Below are positions 8,557 through 17,966 of a DNA stretch of 64,000 nucleotides, piece by piece (position 1 is the stretch's first letter; every line of letters starts with the position of its first letter). Origin of the DNA: Arcobacter acticola. GTDB lineage: Bacteria; Campylobacterota; Campylobacteria; Campylobacterales; Arcobacteraceae. The position numbers and the translations under genes are program-made. The DNA lies in assembly GCF_013177675.1 (NCBI RefSeq), contig NZ_CP042652.1:2852001-2916000 (forward strand), written 5' to 3'. Under the pieces are notes generated by a model. It saw nothing but the letters and a program-made list of their open reading frames with translations. It ran no database searches and was not told the DNA's origin.

Positions 8557-9402
8557 CTATTTTTCTACCAAATCATATAAAGCTTGAATTTCTTGTGCCC
8601 AAATTTCTTCATTTATAGTTTCTAATACAAGTGGAATATCATCCATTCTATCATCATTCATAATAAATTTAAAAGCATCCCAACCGATTTTCCCAACGCC
8701 AAGAGAATCGTGTCTATCAACCCTACTTCCTAAATCTGGCTTTGAGTCATTGATATGCATTCCCATAAGATATTGACGACCTACTATTTGATCAAACTCA
8801 TTCCAAGTTTTATCATAAGCTTCTCTTGTTCTTATATCATAACCTGCTGTAAACATATGACAAGTATCAATACAAACACCAACTCTACTTTTATCTTCAA
8901 TTTTATCAATAATATAAGCTAGATGTTCAAATTTATATCCAAGGTTACTTCCTTGACCTGCTGTGTTTTCAATTACAAGTTTTATATCTTTTGTTGCATC
9001 TATTGCTTTATTCATTGAAACAGCGATATTATCTAAACACTCTTCTTCACTTATTTTTCTAAGATGGCTTCCTGGATGAAAATTTAATCTATCAAGTTTT
9101 AATATTTCACATCTTTTTATCTCATGAATAAAACCATTAAGTGATTTTTCTCTAGCTTCGATTTCTGGATGCCCTAAATTTATCAAATAAGAATCATGGG
9201 GCAAAATATGTTTTGCAGCAATACCACATTTTTCCATTTCTAAAAACCATTTATCTAATGTTTTTGTATCAAAATCTTTTGCTGCCCATTGTCTTTGATT
9301 CTTTACAAAAAGTGCAAAAGCTTTTGCACCAATTGCACTTGCATTAATTGGTGCATTATAAACTCCACCACTTGCACTTACATGTGCTCCTACATATTTC
9401 AT
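8557..9402 (-). CDS. nfo: Endonuclease IV (AP endonuclease)
   Basis: Base-excision repair enzyme that nicks DNA 5' of abasic sites using a trinuclear zinc centre in a TIM barrel. The 281-residue length is normal. The N-terminal [12 protein letters not shown] is typical, and metal-ligand motifs are seen in order: [52 protein letters not shown] and LETIN. It stands alone, divergent from the flavoprotein gene that follows. Confidence 0.96.
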   Translation of the reverse strand: MKYVGAHVSASGGVYNAPINASAIGAKAFALFVKNQRQWAAKDFDTKTLDKWFLEMEKCGIAAKHILPHDSYLINLGHPEIEAREKSLNGFIHEIKRCEILKLDRLNFHPGSHLRKISEEECLDNIAVSMNKAIDATKDIKLVIENTAGQGSNLGYKFEHLAYIIDKIEDKSRVGVCIDTCHMFTAGYDIRTREAYDKTWNEFDQIVGRQYLMGMHINDSKPDLGSRVDRHDSLGVGKIGWDAFKFIMNDDRMDDIPLVLETINEEIWAQEIQALYDLVEK

Positions 9403-9701
9403 TATATAATCCTATTAATTTTTATTCTAATTATCATTTTACTTAAATAGTCTGTAGTTAATTTTAAAAGTGACAATAAAGTGTCATTTATTAACATATT
9501 TAATTTATATTAAAAAACATACTTGATTTTTAGTTTTATTATCAAAATGTGTTATACAATTATATTGTAAATTTAAACTTGCTACAGAAGAGCTATAAAT
9601 TTTGAGTAAAATTCTCACTAAGAATAAGTTAATAGATTTCGAAAATAGAAAACATAGTAAATTTACAGACAAAATTGTACGTAGACAAAGGATCAAAATA
9701 T
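9403..9701. promoter_or_regulatory. Divergent promoter region between nfo and the NDH-2-like gene
   Basis: 299 AT-rich bases between divergently transcribed genes. It must contain both promoters, but no unambiguous pair of boxes could be chosen. AAAGGA lies 10 bases before the ATG at 9702 and fixes that start. No credible small gene was seen. Confidence 0.4.
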
Positions 9702-10901
9702 ATGGAAAAAGTTGTAATTATCGGTGGTGGATACTCAGGAATTTATGCATTACAAGAATTAGTTAAAAATAAAAATATTAAAATCACACTGATAGATAAA
9801 CACACTTTTCATAATTTACAGCCTGAAGTTTACGATTTAATCGCGAACAAATCAAATATTGCTGATGTTACTATTGATTTAACTACATTATGTATGGGAA
9901 TGAATCATCCATATTTAGAATACAAAAACCTAAAAGTTAGAAAAATAGATAAAGAAGCAAAAAAAATCTATACAGAAGAACAAGAGATTGTAGAATTTGA
10001 CTATTTAGTTATGGCAGCAGGAACAAGAACTTTCTTTCCTCCTCAAATTCCAGGACTTAATAATGCTCACGATATTAAAAAACTTCATTGGGCAATGTTT
10101 TTTAAACAAAGTTTTGAAAATCAACTTTTCAAAAAAATCCAATTTGAAGCAAAACAATGTGATGACACACATATAGTTGTTGTTGGAGCTGGTTTATCAG
10201 GAGTTGAAATTGCTGCTGAAATGGCATATAACTCTAAAATGTTCTTCAAAAGAGGTAACTTTTCTTGCGACAATCTAAAAATTTCACTTGTAAGTAGTTC
10301 TGATACTATTCTTCCAGGACTTACTCCACAGTTAATTAGTATGTCACATGAAAGATTAAAATCTTTAGGAATTAATGTAATTACAAATACAAAACTACTA
10401 AAGTGTAATGAAGACAACTTGGAGTTATCAAACGGAACAAAAATTCATCACTCATTTATTATCTTTACAGGTGGTATTGAAGCTTCACCAATTACGTCAC
10501 AATTAGATGTTGATAAAAATGGTAGAGGTCAAATATTAGTAAATGAGTATCTTCAAACAAATAAATATCCAAATATATTTGCTATTGGAGATATTGCCGA
10601 AATCAAAAACAAAAAAGGCGAAATAATGCCTCCAAATGTTACAGTTGCACGAATTAGTGGAACATGTGCTGGTAAGAATATTTTAGCAATGATAAAAAAT
10701 AAAAAAATGACACCTTGTGATCCAAAACTAGAAGGTATCTTAATCGCACTTGGTGGGAAATATGCAGCTGGAAATTTATATGGATTGGTTCATGTAAAAG
10801 GAAGAATAGCATACGAAATCAAAAAGTATGTATTTAGTTCATATAGAAAACCACTTTTACAGCTTATAAAAGCGGGTTATAAAAAACTTAAAAAGCTTTA
10901 A
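9702..10901 (+). CDS. FAD-dependent pyridine nucleotide oxidoreductase, NDH-2-like
   Basis: 399-residue flavoprotein resembling type II NADH:quinone oxidoreductases, single-chain non-pumping enzymes at the inner membrane face. Residues 3-20 give the FAD-binding VVIIGGGYSG fold, a second GxGxxG (VVVGAGLSGVEIAAE) near 160 binds NAD(P)H, and NIFAIGDIAEI near 300 is the second FAD contact. The basic C-terminus (KKYVFSSYRKPLLQLIK) could contact the membrane. An upstream TTG at 9675 is in frame, but the AAAGGA site fits the ATG at 9702. Substrate specificity is inferred from family only. Confidence 0.88.
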   Translation: MEKVVIIGGGYSGIYALQELVKNKNIKITLIDKHTFHNLQPEVYDLIANKSNIADVTIDLTTLCMGMNHPYLEYKNLKVRKIDKEAKKIYTEEQEIVEFDYLVMAAGTRTFFPPQIPGLNNAHDIKKLHWAMFFKQSFENQLFKKIQFEAKQCDDTHIVVVGAGLSGVEIAAEMAYNSKMFFKRGNFSCDNLKISLVSSSDTILPGLTPQLISMSHERLKSLGINVITNTKLLKCNEDNLELSNGTKIHHSFIIFTGGIEASPITSQLDVDKNGRGQILVNEYLQTNKYPNIFAIGDIAEIKNKKGEIMPPNVTVARISGTCAGKNILAMIKNKKMTPCDPKLEGILIALGGKYAAGNLYGLVHVKGRIAYEIKKYVFSSYRKPLLQLIKAGYKKLKKL

Positions 10902-10921
10902 TCTAAAGCTATATTAAAAAA

Positions 10922-10940
10922 GATTAGTAAATTACTAATC
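10922..10940. terminator. Hairpin between convergent genes
   Basis: GATTAGTA (10922-10929) and TACTAATC (10933-10940) form a perfect 8-bp stem with a 3-nt loop, flanked by AAAAAA on the left and TCTTTTAATTTTT on the right. It serves the flavoprotein gene and covers the last codons of the convergent lipoprotein gene. Confidence 0.65.
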
Positions 10941-11324
10941 TCTTTTAATTTTTATCAAAATCTCGTTGTCTTTATCTCTATGCGTTATCTCTTTTCCATT
11001 TCTTTCAAATAACTCTTTTAAGAAATTATCAGGATAAGTTGAAGATAGATTTTCTTTATTAAATGTTTTTAAATCTTGACATTTAAAAGTGCTTCTACAA
11101 ACTTTATCTTCATAGATTTTCATATCTAATATTGCCGTTCCTGCTGTAAAAATCTGAACTTGTGTATAATCTTTGAACTTGTAAATAAATCCCTTATCAT
11201 AAAACTTCATTTGAGGTGTTTTAATTAATATTGTTGCACTTGAAGTATCTTGAGGTTGTATTTCTTTTGTTGCACATCCTACAAATAAAAATGCAAAGAT
11301 GATAAAAATTGCTAAATTTCTGAT
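10935..11324 (-). CDS. Putative small lipoprotein with non-standard or lost start codon
   Basis: The in-frame minus-strand sequence before the first ATG (at 11210) encodes a convincing lipoprotein signal: RNLAIFIIFAFLFVGC, lipobox FVGC. The frame is 129 residues if it starts at 11324. A TATAAT box and an AAAGGA site are correctly placed, but the codon six bases after AAAGGA is ATC, and no ATG, GTG or TTG lies between it and the lipobox. Either ATC is used, or the start was lost by a single G-to-C change, or there is a base error. Starting at 11210 would remove the signal. Function of the C-terminal domain is unknown. Confidence 0.55.
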   Translation of the reverse strand: MRNLAIFIIFAFLFVGCATKEIQPQDTSSATILIKTPQMKFYDKGFIYKFKDYTQVQIFTAGTAILDMKIYEDKVCRSTFKCQDLKTFNKENLSSTYPDNFLKELFERNGKEITHRDKDNEILIKIKRD

Positions 11325-11353
11325 GACTAATCCTTTGTTGTGAAAACTTTTAC

Positions 11354-11363
11354 TATAATTATA
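11354..11363. promoter_or_regulatory. Overlapping divergent -10 boxes
   Basis: The palindrome TATAATTATA contains TATAAT on the plus strand (11354-11359, toward queH) and on the minus strand (11358-11363, toward the lipoprotein). Both are followed at suitable distance by AAAGG-type ribosome binding sites. RNA polymerase could probably occupy only one direction at a time. Confidence 0.55.
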
Positions 11364-11390
11364 GCAAATTATATAATTAAAGGTTTTATA

Positions 11391-12464
11391 TTGTTAGTAC
11401 ATATTTGTTGCGCAGTTGATAGTCACTATTTTTTAGAAAGAATACAAGAAGAATTTCCCGAAGAAAAGTTAGTAGGTTATTTTTATGACCCTAACATTCA
11501 TCCATATAGTGAATATAGACTTAGATATTTAGATGTGGAGTACTCATGCAAAAAATTGGGTATTCCTTTGATTGAAGGTGCTTATAACCTAGAAGAATGG
11601 TTAAAAAAAGTTAAAGGAATGGAGCATTTACCTGAAAAAGGTGATAGATGTACAGTTTGTTATGATGATAGACTTGATACAACTGTTCAAAAAGCCCAAG
11701 AATTAGGTCATAATAAATTTACAACTACTCTTTTAATTTCACCTAAAAAATCTCAAGAAAAACTTGAAAAGATTGGTAATAACCTATCTTCATTAACAGG
11801 TTTAGAGTTTATTTATAGAGACTACAAAGCTGGAAATGGTGCTGAAATTCAAGGTCAGAAAGTAAAAGAGAACTCACTTTATAGACAAAATTATTGTGGT
11901 TGTTTATTTGGTTTAAGTGCCCAGAGAGTTGCTCAAGATAAGATTATGGATGAAATGTTTAATCCTATTTCAAATCAAATTTTACCTGAGTCTATTGAAG
12001 AAAGACTTGAGCTTTATAAAAGAAGAAATGAATTAGAAGAGGAAGGTGCAAACTATAAAATCATCAAACAAAGATTTCTAAATTATAGACTAATGAGCGC
12101 TAAAGTAATTGTTGCAAAACAAATTGTTCCATCTTATATTTTATGTTATTCAACTATAAATAGAAATAAAACAAACGGAAGAATTGAGTATGAGAAAGAT
12201 GGAATCAACTATTTAAATAGAGATGAAGTTAAAATCATTGATATTACAACATTTAATCTATTTGCAGATACTTCATATAAAAATGTAAAAGAGCTTATGT
12301 ATTCTCCTTTGAGTTTTCAAAAAGAGTTAGAAATCAGAAATCTTATTATAAAAAATCCTTACGATTTAAGTGCATTAATTGTTCTTGATGAAATAAAAAA
12401 TGAAAAATATGAGATAGAAATAAACGCTGAAACTTATGAAGATATAAAAGAAGAAATTATATGA
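11391..12464 (+). CDS. queH: Epoxyqueuosine reductase QueH
   Basis: Catalyses the last step of queuosine synthesis in tRNA, reducing epoxyqueuosine to queuosine, and is the non-orthologous replacement of QueG. The conserved cysteines are visible: HICCAV near the start, RCTVCYDDRL at about residue 80 and NYCGCLFG near 165. I place the start at TTG 11391, seven bases after AAAGG (11379-11383), because the family begins LVHICC; a GTG at 11340 would add 17 unneeded residues and sits before the promoter box. At 357 residues it has a C-terminal extension beyond the catalytic core. It overlaps lpxB by four bases. Confidence 0.9.
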   Translation: MLVHICCAVDSHYFLERIQEEFPEEKLVGYFYDPNIHPYSEYRLRYLDVEYSCKKLGIPLIEGAYNLEEWLKKVKGMEHLPEKGDRCTVCYDDRLDTTVQKAQELGHNKFTTTLLISPKKSQEKLEKIGNNLSSLTGLEFIYRDYKAGNGAEIQGQKVKENSLYRQNYCGCLFGLSAQRVAQDKIMDEMFNPISNQILPESIEERLELYKRRNELEEEGANYKIIKQRFLNYRLMSAKVIVAKQIVPSYILCYSTINRNKTNGRIEYEKDGINYLNRDEVKIIDITTFNLFADTSYKNVKELMYSPLSFQKELEIRNLIIKNPYDLSALIVLDEIKNEKYEIEINAETYEDIKEEII

Positions 12465-13504
12465 AACTTTTAGTTTGCGCCATGGAGGCTTCATCAAATA
12501 TTCACTTAAAAGAGTTAAAAAAATATTTAAGTGATGATGTTGAACTTTATGGTGTTTTTGATAAAGAGTTGGGAAATCCTCTTTATGATTTAACTTCTTT
12601 GGCAATTATGGGTTTTGTTGATGCTTTAAAAAAGTTAAGATTTTTTTTTAAACTAAGAGATGAGTTCGTAAAACTTGCAGCTTCTTGCGATAAAGTTTTA
12701 CTAATGGATAGTTCAGGATTTAATCTACCACTTGCAAAAAAATTAAGAGAAACTTATCCAGATAAAGAGATTATATATTATATTTTACCTCAAGCTTGGG
12801 CTTGGAAAAAAGGAAGAGTTGCAAAGCTAGAGAAGTATTGTTCTAAACTTTGCTCAATAATTCCTTTTGAAGGTGAAATGTATAGTGATAAAAATAAACT
12901 TACTTATGTGGGACACCCTCTTTTAGACGAAATAAAAGAGTTTAAACAAGAACTATCAAATACAAATAAAATAGCTTTTATGCCAGGAAGTAGGAAAACA
13001 GAAATCACAAATCTTATGCCAATTTTTAGAGAATTGATAAATAAAATACCAAATAAAGAGTACGTTTTAATAATTCCTGCAAAATTTGATGATGCTTATA
13101 TTAAAAAAATATATGGTGATATTTCAGAGTTTACAATTTCTAAAAATACACATGAAGCGCTTATTGATTCTGAATATGCATTTATTTGTTCAGGAACGGC
13201 TACTTTAGAAGCTGCACTTATTGGAACTCCTTTTACACTTTCTTATATTGCTAAGAGATTTGATTTTTTTATAGGAAAATTATTTGTAAAATTAAATTAC
13301 ATTGGACTTGCAAATATATTTTTTGAAAAAATGGGGAAATCAGCTCTTCATAGTGAATTTTTACAAGAAAATGTGACTGTAGATAATCTACTAAATGATT
13401 ATAATAATTTGGATAAAAAATCATTTTTTAACAATTCTAAATTACTAAGAGACTATCTAAAGAATGGAAGTTCACAAAATGTTGCAAAGATAATTCAAAA
13501 CTAA
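12461..13504 (+). CDS. lpxB: Lipid-A-disaccharide synthase
   Basis: GT-B glycosyltransferase that condenses UDP-diacylglucosamine with lipid X to form the lipid A disaccharide at the inner membrane. Family motifs present are LLMDSSGFNLPLAKKL, YILPQAWAWKKGR, VGHPLLDE, the FMPGSRKTEI donor-binding loop near 170 and the CSGTATLEAALIGTPF segment near 245. The length of 347 residues is slightly short but complete. Start overlaps the queH stop (ATGA). The lipid A genes fabZ and lpxA follow. Confidence 0.95.
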   Translation: MKLLVCAMEASSNIHLKELKKYLSDDVELYGVFDKELGNPLYDLTSLAIMGFVDALKKLRFFFKLRDEFVKLAASCDKVLLMDSSGFNLPLAKKLRETYPDKEIIYYILPQAWAWKKGRVAKLEKYCSKLCSIIPFEGEMYSDKNKLTYVGHPLLDEIKEFKQELSNTNKIAFMPGSRKTEITNLMPIFRELINKIPNKEYVLIIPAKFDDAYIKKIYGDISEFTISKNTHEALIDSEYAFICSGTATLEAALIGTPFTLSYIAKRFDFFIGKLFVKLNYIGLANIFFEKMGKSALHSEFLQENVTVDNLLNDYNNLDKKSFFNNSKLLRDYLKNGSSQNVAKIIQN

Positions 13505-13516
13505 TTTTTTTTTGGA

Positions 13517-13522
13517 TATAAT
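13517..13522 (+). promoter_or_regulatory. -10 box of the fabZ-lpxA-clpX-mreBC run
   Basis: TATAAT in the 51-bp gap after lpxB, 33 bases before the fabZ start, with AGGAA just before the ATG. It would give a short leader for fabZ and the genes behind it. Confidence 0.5.
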
Positions 13523-13555
13523 ATTTGTCATTCAATAAAAAAATCAGGAAATTAT

Positions 13556-13999
13556 ATGTTAGATATTATGCAAATTCAAGAAATTCTTCCTCACAGATAC
13601 CCACTACTTTTAGTAGATAGAATCACAGAAATGGAACTTAAACAGTCTATTAAGGGTTTTAAAAATGTATCAATCTCAGAACCAGCATTTCAAGGTCACT
13701 TTCCAGGTCATCCTATTTATCCAGGTGTTTTAATACTAGAAGGTATGGCTCAAGCAGGTGGTGTATTGGCGCTTAAGAGTTCAGATTTAACTGACGAAGA
13801 AATGAAAAACAAAGTTATCTATTTTATGAGTATTGATAAGGCTAAATTTAGAACTCCTGTAAGACCAGGGGATAGATTAGACTATGAATTAGAAGTAATC
13901 AAAATGAAAAGCTCTCTTATGGTTTTAAAAGGTCAAGCATTTGTAGATGGAAAAGTATGTGCAGAAGCAGAATTTAAAGCTATGATTGTTGACAAGTAA
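13556..13999 (+). CDS. fabZ: 3-hydroxyacyl-[acyl-carrier-protein] dehydratase FabZ
   Basis: Dehydrates 3-hydroxyacyl-ACP in type II fatty acid synthesis and competes with LpxA for hydroxyacyl-ACP. The 147-residue hot-dog protein shows [10 protein letters not shown] at 13-22 and the catalytic helix region [15 protein letters not shown] followed by LEGMAQAGG, with the catalytic His and Glu present. Adjacency to lpxA is the common arrangement and links fatty-acid and lipid A synthesis. Confidence 0.97.
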   Translation: MLDIMQIQEILPHRYPLLLVDRITEMELKQSIKGFKNVSISEPAFQGHFPGHPIYPGVLILEGMAQAGGVLALKSSDLTDEEMKNKVIYFMSIDKAKFRTPVRPGDRLDYELEVIKMKSSLMVLKGQAFVDGKVCAEAEFKAMIVDK

Positions 14000-14014
14000 G
14001 AATAGTAGGAAAAT

Positions 14015-14797
14015 ATGAATAATATTCACAATACAGCAATAATTGAAGAAGGTGCACAATTAGGTGATAATATCACTATTGGTGCTTTTACAATTATTGG
14101 AAAAGATGTAAAAATAGGTGATGGCACAATTGTTGATTCTCATACTTTAATAACAGGTAAAACAACAATTGGAAAAAACAATCATATTTTTTCACACGCA
14201 TCAATCGGTTCAATTCCTCAAGATTTAAAATTCAATGGAGAAGATGTTGAACTTATTATTGGTGACAATAATAAAATAAGAGAATACACACTATTTAATC
14301 CAGGAACAATTGGTGGTGGATCTGTTACAAGAATTGGTGACAACAACTTATTTATGGGATATACTCACGTTGCTCATGATGTAATAATTGGTAACCATTG
14401 TATTTTTGCAAATGGTGCAACACTTGCAGGACATGTTGAATGTGATGACTACGTTGTAGTTGGTGGATTAACACCTATTCATCAATTCTGTAAATTAGGA
14501 ACTCAAGTAATGGTAGGTGGTGCATCAGCTGTTGCCCAAGATATTCCTCCATTTTGTTTAGCAGAAGGGAATAAAGCAGTGTTAAGAGGATTAAACTTAA
14601 CAGGGCTTAGAAGAAGATTTGAAAATAGAGCTGATATAGATGCAATTAAACATGCATATAAAGAATTATTCGAATCAGGAAGACCTCTACAAGAAGTAGC
14701 GAGTGAGCTACTTGAAACAGATGAAAATAAATATGTAAAAGAATTAGCTAGTTTTGTATTAAATACAAAAAGAGGTATTCCTTTTAATAGAAAATAA
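14015..14797 (+). CDS. lpxA: UDP-N-acetylglucosamine acyltransferase
   Basis: First enzyme of lipid A synthesis, transferring a 3-hydroxyacyl chain from ACP to UDP-GlcNAc. The 260-residue protein has many hexapeptide repeats of a left-handed beta helix (IIEEGAQLGDNITIGAFTII onward) and the catalytic histidine in THVAHDVIIGN near 120. The C-terminal helical part (RRFENRADIDAIKHAY) is the ACP-binding domain. It starts 15 bp after fabZ. Confidence 0.97.
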   Translation: MNNIHNTAIIEEGAQLGDNITIGAFTIIGKDVKIGDGTIVDSHTLITGKTTIGKNNHIFSHASIGSIPQDLKFNGEDVELIIGDNNKIREYTLFNPGTIGGGSVTRIGDNNLFMGYTHVAHDVIIGNHCIFANGATLAGHVECDDYVVVGGLTPIHQFCKLGTQVMVGGASAVAQDIPPFCLAEGNKAVLRGLNLTGLRRRFENRADIDAIKHAYKELFESGRPLQEVASELLETDENKYVKELASFVLNTKRGIPFNRK

Positions 14798-14809
14798 GAT
14801 AGGTAGAAA

Positions 14810-16030
14810 ATGAGTAAGATTATATGTGATTTTTGCGGTGCAACTGATAGCAGAGACAATCCTGTAATTGCAGGAGATAATGCTTGTATTTGTAAATCTT
14901 GTGTAACAGCAGCAAGTGAAATTATGAATGGAAACGTTGAAAATATTAACGATCAAACAAAAGTAAATCCTGTTGAAGAAAAAGAGATTAAAATCAAAAC
15001 TCCAGGTGAACTAAAAGCTATATTAGATGAGTATATAATTGGACAAGATAGAGCTAAAAAAGTTCTTTCTGTTGCTGTTTATAATCATTATAAAAGAATT
15101 TTTAGACACAATGAAATTGATGATGATACAGAGTTAAATAAATCAAATGTTTTATTAATAGGACCAACAGGTTCTGGAAAAACTCTATTAGCACAAACGA
15201 TTTCAAAATATCTTGATGTTCCATTAGCAATTGCAGATGCTACATCTTTAACAGAAGCTGGATATGTTGGTGATGATGTTGAGAATGTTGTAACAAGACT
15301 TGTTCAAGCAGCTGATGGTGATATCAAAAAAGCTGAGCGTGGAATTATCTTTATTGACGAAGTTGATAAAGTTGCACGTATGAGTGAAAATAGATCTATT
15401 ACTAGAGATGTTTCAGGAGAAGGAGTTCAACAAGCTTTATTAAAAATTGTTGAAGGTTCTGTTGTAAATGTTCCACCAAAAGGTGGAAGAAAACACCCAG
15501 GTCAAGATGCACTACAAGTTGATACTACAAATATTTTATTTATTTGTGGTGGAGCATTTGATGGTTTAGAAGATATTATCAAGAAAAAAGAAGGTGCAAA
15601 TGTACTTGGATTTAATCAAGATAAAAAAGGTAAAAATGACCACGATAAAGTATTATCAAAAGTTGAAGCAGATGATTTAGTAAAATATGGTTTAATTCCA
15701 GAATTAATTGGAAGACTTCATATGGTTGCTACATTAAATGAAATTACTGAAGATGATATGGTTCATATTTTAACTGAGCCTAAAAATGCTTTGATAAAAC
15801 AATATATTAAACTTTTTGAAATGGATGATGTAAAATTAGAGTTCGAAAAAGATGCATTAAAAGAGTTAGCAAGATTAGCAATTGTTAGAAAAACAGGAGC
15901 TAGAGGATTAAGATCTATTTTAGAAGATATTATGTTAGATATTATGTTTGATCTTCCAAAATACAAAAATAAAACTATTACAATTTCAAAAGAAGTTGTT
16001 CTTAAAACTAAAGAACCAAAAGTAGCATAA
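14810..16030 (+). CDS. clpX: ATP-dependent Clp protease ATP-binding subunit ClpX
   Basis: AAA+ unfoldase that delivers substrates to ClpP. The N-terminal zinc domain has Cys6, Cys9, Cys28 and Cys31. Walker A is GPTGSGKT near 118, the pore loop is GYVGDD, Walker B is IIFIDEVDK, the RKH loop is GGRKHPG, and a ClpP-contacting loop reads LGFNQD where IGF is usual. The arginine-finger/sensor-2 region TGARGLRSI is present. The 406-residue length is normal. It lies 12 bp after lpxA and 13 bp before mreB. Confidence 0.97.
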   Translation: MSKIICDFCGATDSRDNPVIAGDNACICKSCVTAASEIMNGNVENINDQTKVNPVEEKEIKIKTPGELKAILDEYIIGQDRAKKVLSVAVYNHYKRIFRHNEIDDDTELNKSNVLLIGPTGSGKTLLAQTISKYLDVPLAIADATSLTEAGYVGDDVENVVTRLVQAADGDIKKAERGIIFIDEVDKVARMSENRSITRDVSGEGVQQALLKIVEGSVVNVPPKGGRKHPGQDALQVDTTNILFICGGAFDGLEDIIKKKEGANVLGFNQDKKGKNDHDKVLSKVEADDLVKYGLIPELIGRLHMVATLNEITEDDMVHILTEPKNALIKQYIKLFEMDDVKLEFEKDALKELARLAIVRKTGARGLRSILEDIMLDIMFDLPKYKNKTITISKEVVLKTKEPKVA

Positions 16031-16043
16031 AAAGGATATAAAA

Positions 16044-17075
16044 GTGTTTTTAGATAAATTAATAGGTCTCTTTTCAAATGATATGGCAATTGACTTGGGA
16101 ACAGCAAATACAATTGTTTCAGTAAGAGGAAAAGGTATCATTATAAATGAGCCTTCTGTTGTTGCTGTTCAAAAAGACAGAAATGGTAGAGATAGAATTT
16201 TAGCTGTTGGTCAAGAAGCTAAACAAATGATTGGGAAAACTCCTTTAAATATTCAAGCTGTTCGTCCTATGCAAGATGGTGTTATTGCCGATTTTGAAAT
16301 GACAGAAAGAATGATTAGATATTTTATTGAAAAAGCACATTCTAGAAAATCTTTTATACGTCCAAGAATTATTATTTGTATTCCTTATGGTATTACTCAA
16401 GTTGAGAAAAAAGCCGTTGAAGAATCAGCAATGAGCGCAGGAGCTAGAGAAGTTTATCTAGTAGAAGAACCAATGGCAGCTGCAATTGGTGCTGGAATTC
16501 CTGTATCTGATCCAGCTGGTTATGTTGTTGTTGATATTGGTGGTGGTACAACTGAAATTGGTGTTACTTCACTTGGCGGATTAGTTCTTTGTAAATCAAT
16601 AAAAGTTGCAGGTGATAAATTTGATAAATCAATTATCGAACATGTAAGACAAAACTTCAATTTATTTATTGGTGAAAGAACTGCTGAAAATATCAAAATT
16701 GAAATTGGAACTGCTGTTAAACTAGAAACTGAACTTAAAATGAAAGTAAAAGGAAGAGATAATTCTGGATTACTTTCAACTATTGAATTAGGAAGTGAAG
16801 GTGTTAGAATTGCAATAAAAGAACCTCTAAAAGAGATTGTTTCTGCAATTAAAAGTGTATTAGAAAATATGCCTCCTGACTTAGCAAGTGATATTGTTGA
16901 TAATGGTGTTATTATTACAGGTGGTGGTGCTTTAATCAGAGGACTAGACACTTACCTAGCAGATATTATAAAACTACCTGTTAGAATTGCTGATGAACCT
17001 TTATTATCAGTTGCATACGGAACAAGCCAAGTTCTAGATCAAGAAGAGTTACTTAAACTAATAACTAATGCGTAA
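16044..17075 (+). CDS. mreB: Rod shape-determining protein MreB
   Basis: Actin-like filament protein that guides lateral cell wall synthesis. The 343-residue sequence shows the phosphate-1 motif IDLGTANT near 12, connector and phosphate-2 VVVDIGGGTTEIGV near 155, and the adenosine motif IITGGGALIRGLD near 285. The start codon is GTG at 16044, six bases after AAAGGA. The end overlaps mreC by eight bases, so translation is coupled. Confidence 0.97.
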   Translation: MFLDKLIGLFSNDMAIDLGTANTIVSVRGKGIIINEPSVVAVQKDRNGRDRILAVGQEAKQMIGKTPLNIQAVRPMQDGVIADFEMTERMIRYFIEKAHSRKSFIRPRIIICIPYGITQVEKKAVEESAMSAGAREVYLVEEPMAAAIGAGIPVSDPAGYVVVDIGGGTTEIGVTSLGGLVLCKSIKVAGDKFDKSIIEHVRQNFNLFIGERTAENIKIEIGTAVKLETELKMKVKGRDNSGLLSTIELGSEGVRIAIKEPLKEIVSAIKSVLENMPPDLASDIVDNGVIITGGGALIRGLDTYLADIIKLPVRIADEPLLSVAYGTSQVLDQEELLKLITNA

Positions 17076-17904
17076 ATTCATCTTTGTACTACTATTTATA
17101 ATAGCTAGTTTATCTTACCTCTTTGAGGTAGATGAACTACTAGTAAAAAAATTCTCTTTTTTTAATGATATTAAAGTATCTTATATCAATAAAGTAATAA
17201 GTATTTCAAGTAGTGTAGAAAAACATTTTGATCAAGCAAAAAAAATAGAAGAATTAACTATTGAGAATAATGAATTAAAAGAGTACAAAATACTATACAA
17301 TGGTGCACAAAAACAATTAAATGCTGTAAAAGAATTTTTAGTAAATGTTGATTTAAACCAATCAAAACCTAAAATTGAACTAGTAAAAGTTTTATCTTAT
17401 GTAAATTTTAATGATTTTACAAAAGTTTGGTTAGATAAAATTCCTGAAGATGACACTATTTTAGGACTAATAACAGAAAACTATGCAGCAGGTATTTTAG
17501 TAAATAAAAATGGAAGATCAGTTGGTTTATTAAATGGAAATAAAGATTCTTCATATGCTACTTTTATTGGAGAAGAAAAAGCTCCTGGAATAATCACTGC
17601 ATCCACAAGTGAAGAAGAGCTTCTAATCAAATATATCCCTATTTGGGCTGAGATAAAAAAAGGTGATGAAGTTATAACATCAGGTATGGATAACATCTTT
17701 TTTGAAGGTTTAAAAGTAGGAAGAATTATGGAAGTTACAAGTTTACCTGATATGAAAATAGCTACAGTAAAACCATATGTAAATGTATTAAAAAAGAAAT
17801 ATTTTTATGTTTATAAAAATGTAAATCAAGAAGTTAAAACTATTGAAAAAGTTGAAGTAACAGAAAAAAAAGAAGCTACAGAAAAAAAGCCATTAACTAA
17901 ATGA
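17068..17904 (+). CDS. mreC: Rod shape-determining protein MreC
   Basis: Periplasmic scaffold of the elongasome, anchored in the inner membrane. It has one N-terminal membrane segment (residues 2-17), a coiled coil around 55-95 (FDQAKKIEELTIENNELKEY) and a beta-domain containing EVITSGMDNIFFEGLKVGRI near 205. The lysine/glutamate-rich tail (EKKEATEKKPLTK) is low in complexity. mreD is not seen next to it in this window. Confidence 0.93.
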   Translation: MRKFIFVLLFIIASLSYLFEVDELLVKKFSFFNDIKVSYINKVISISSSVEKHFDQAKKIEELTIENNELKEYKILYNGAQKQLNAVKEFLVNVDLNQSKPKIELVKVLSYVNFNDFTKVWLDKIPEDDTILGLITENYAAGILVNKNGRSVGLLNGNKDSSYATFIGEEKAPGIITASTSEEELLIKYIPIWAEIKKGDEVITSGMDNIFFEGLKVGRIMEVTSLPDMKIATVKPYVNVLKKKYFYVYKNVNQEVKTIEKVEVTEKKEATEKKPLTK

Positions 17905-17966
17905 TTTCAGATTAGAAAACTAAGCTAAAATCTTACATATTCTAAAACTATTAATTAAAACTTATT

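Noticed and set aside
9555-9569. Palindrome TACAAT-TAT-ATTGTA in the nfo divergent gap
   Set aside because: Six-base arms made almost wholly of A and T are expected by chance in this region, and no second copy supports an operator.
14503-14956. Open frames on the strand opposite lpxA and clpX
   Set aside because: They are shadows of well-supported genes with no start sites or recognisable products; similar antisense frames opposite mreB, dnaE, pyrG and others were dropped for the same reason.
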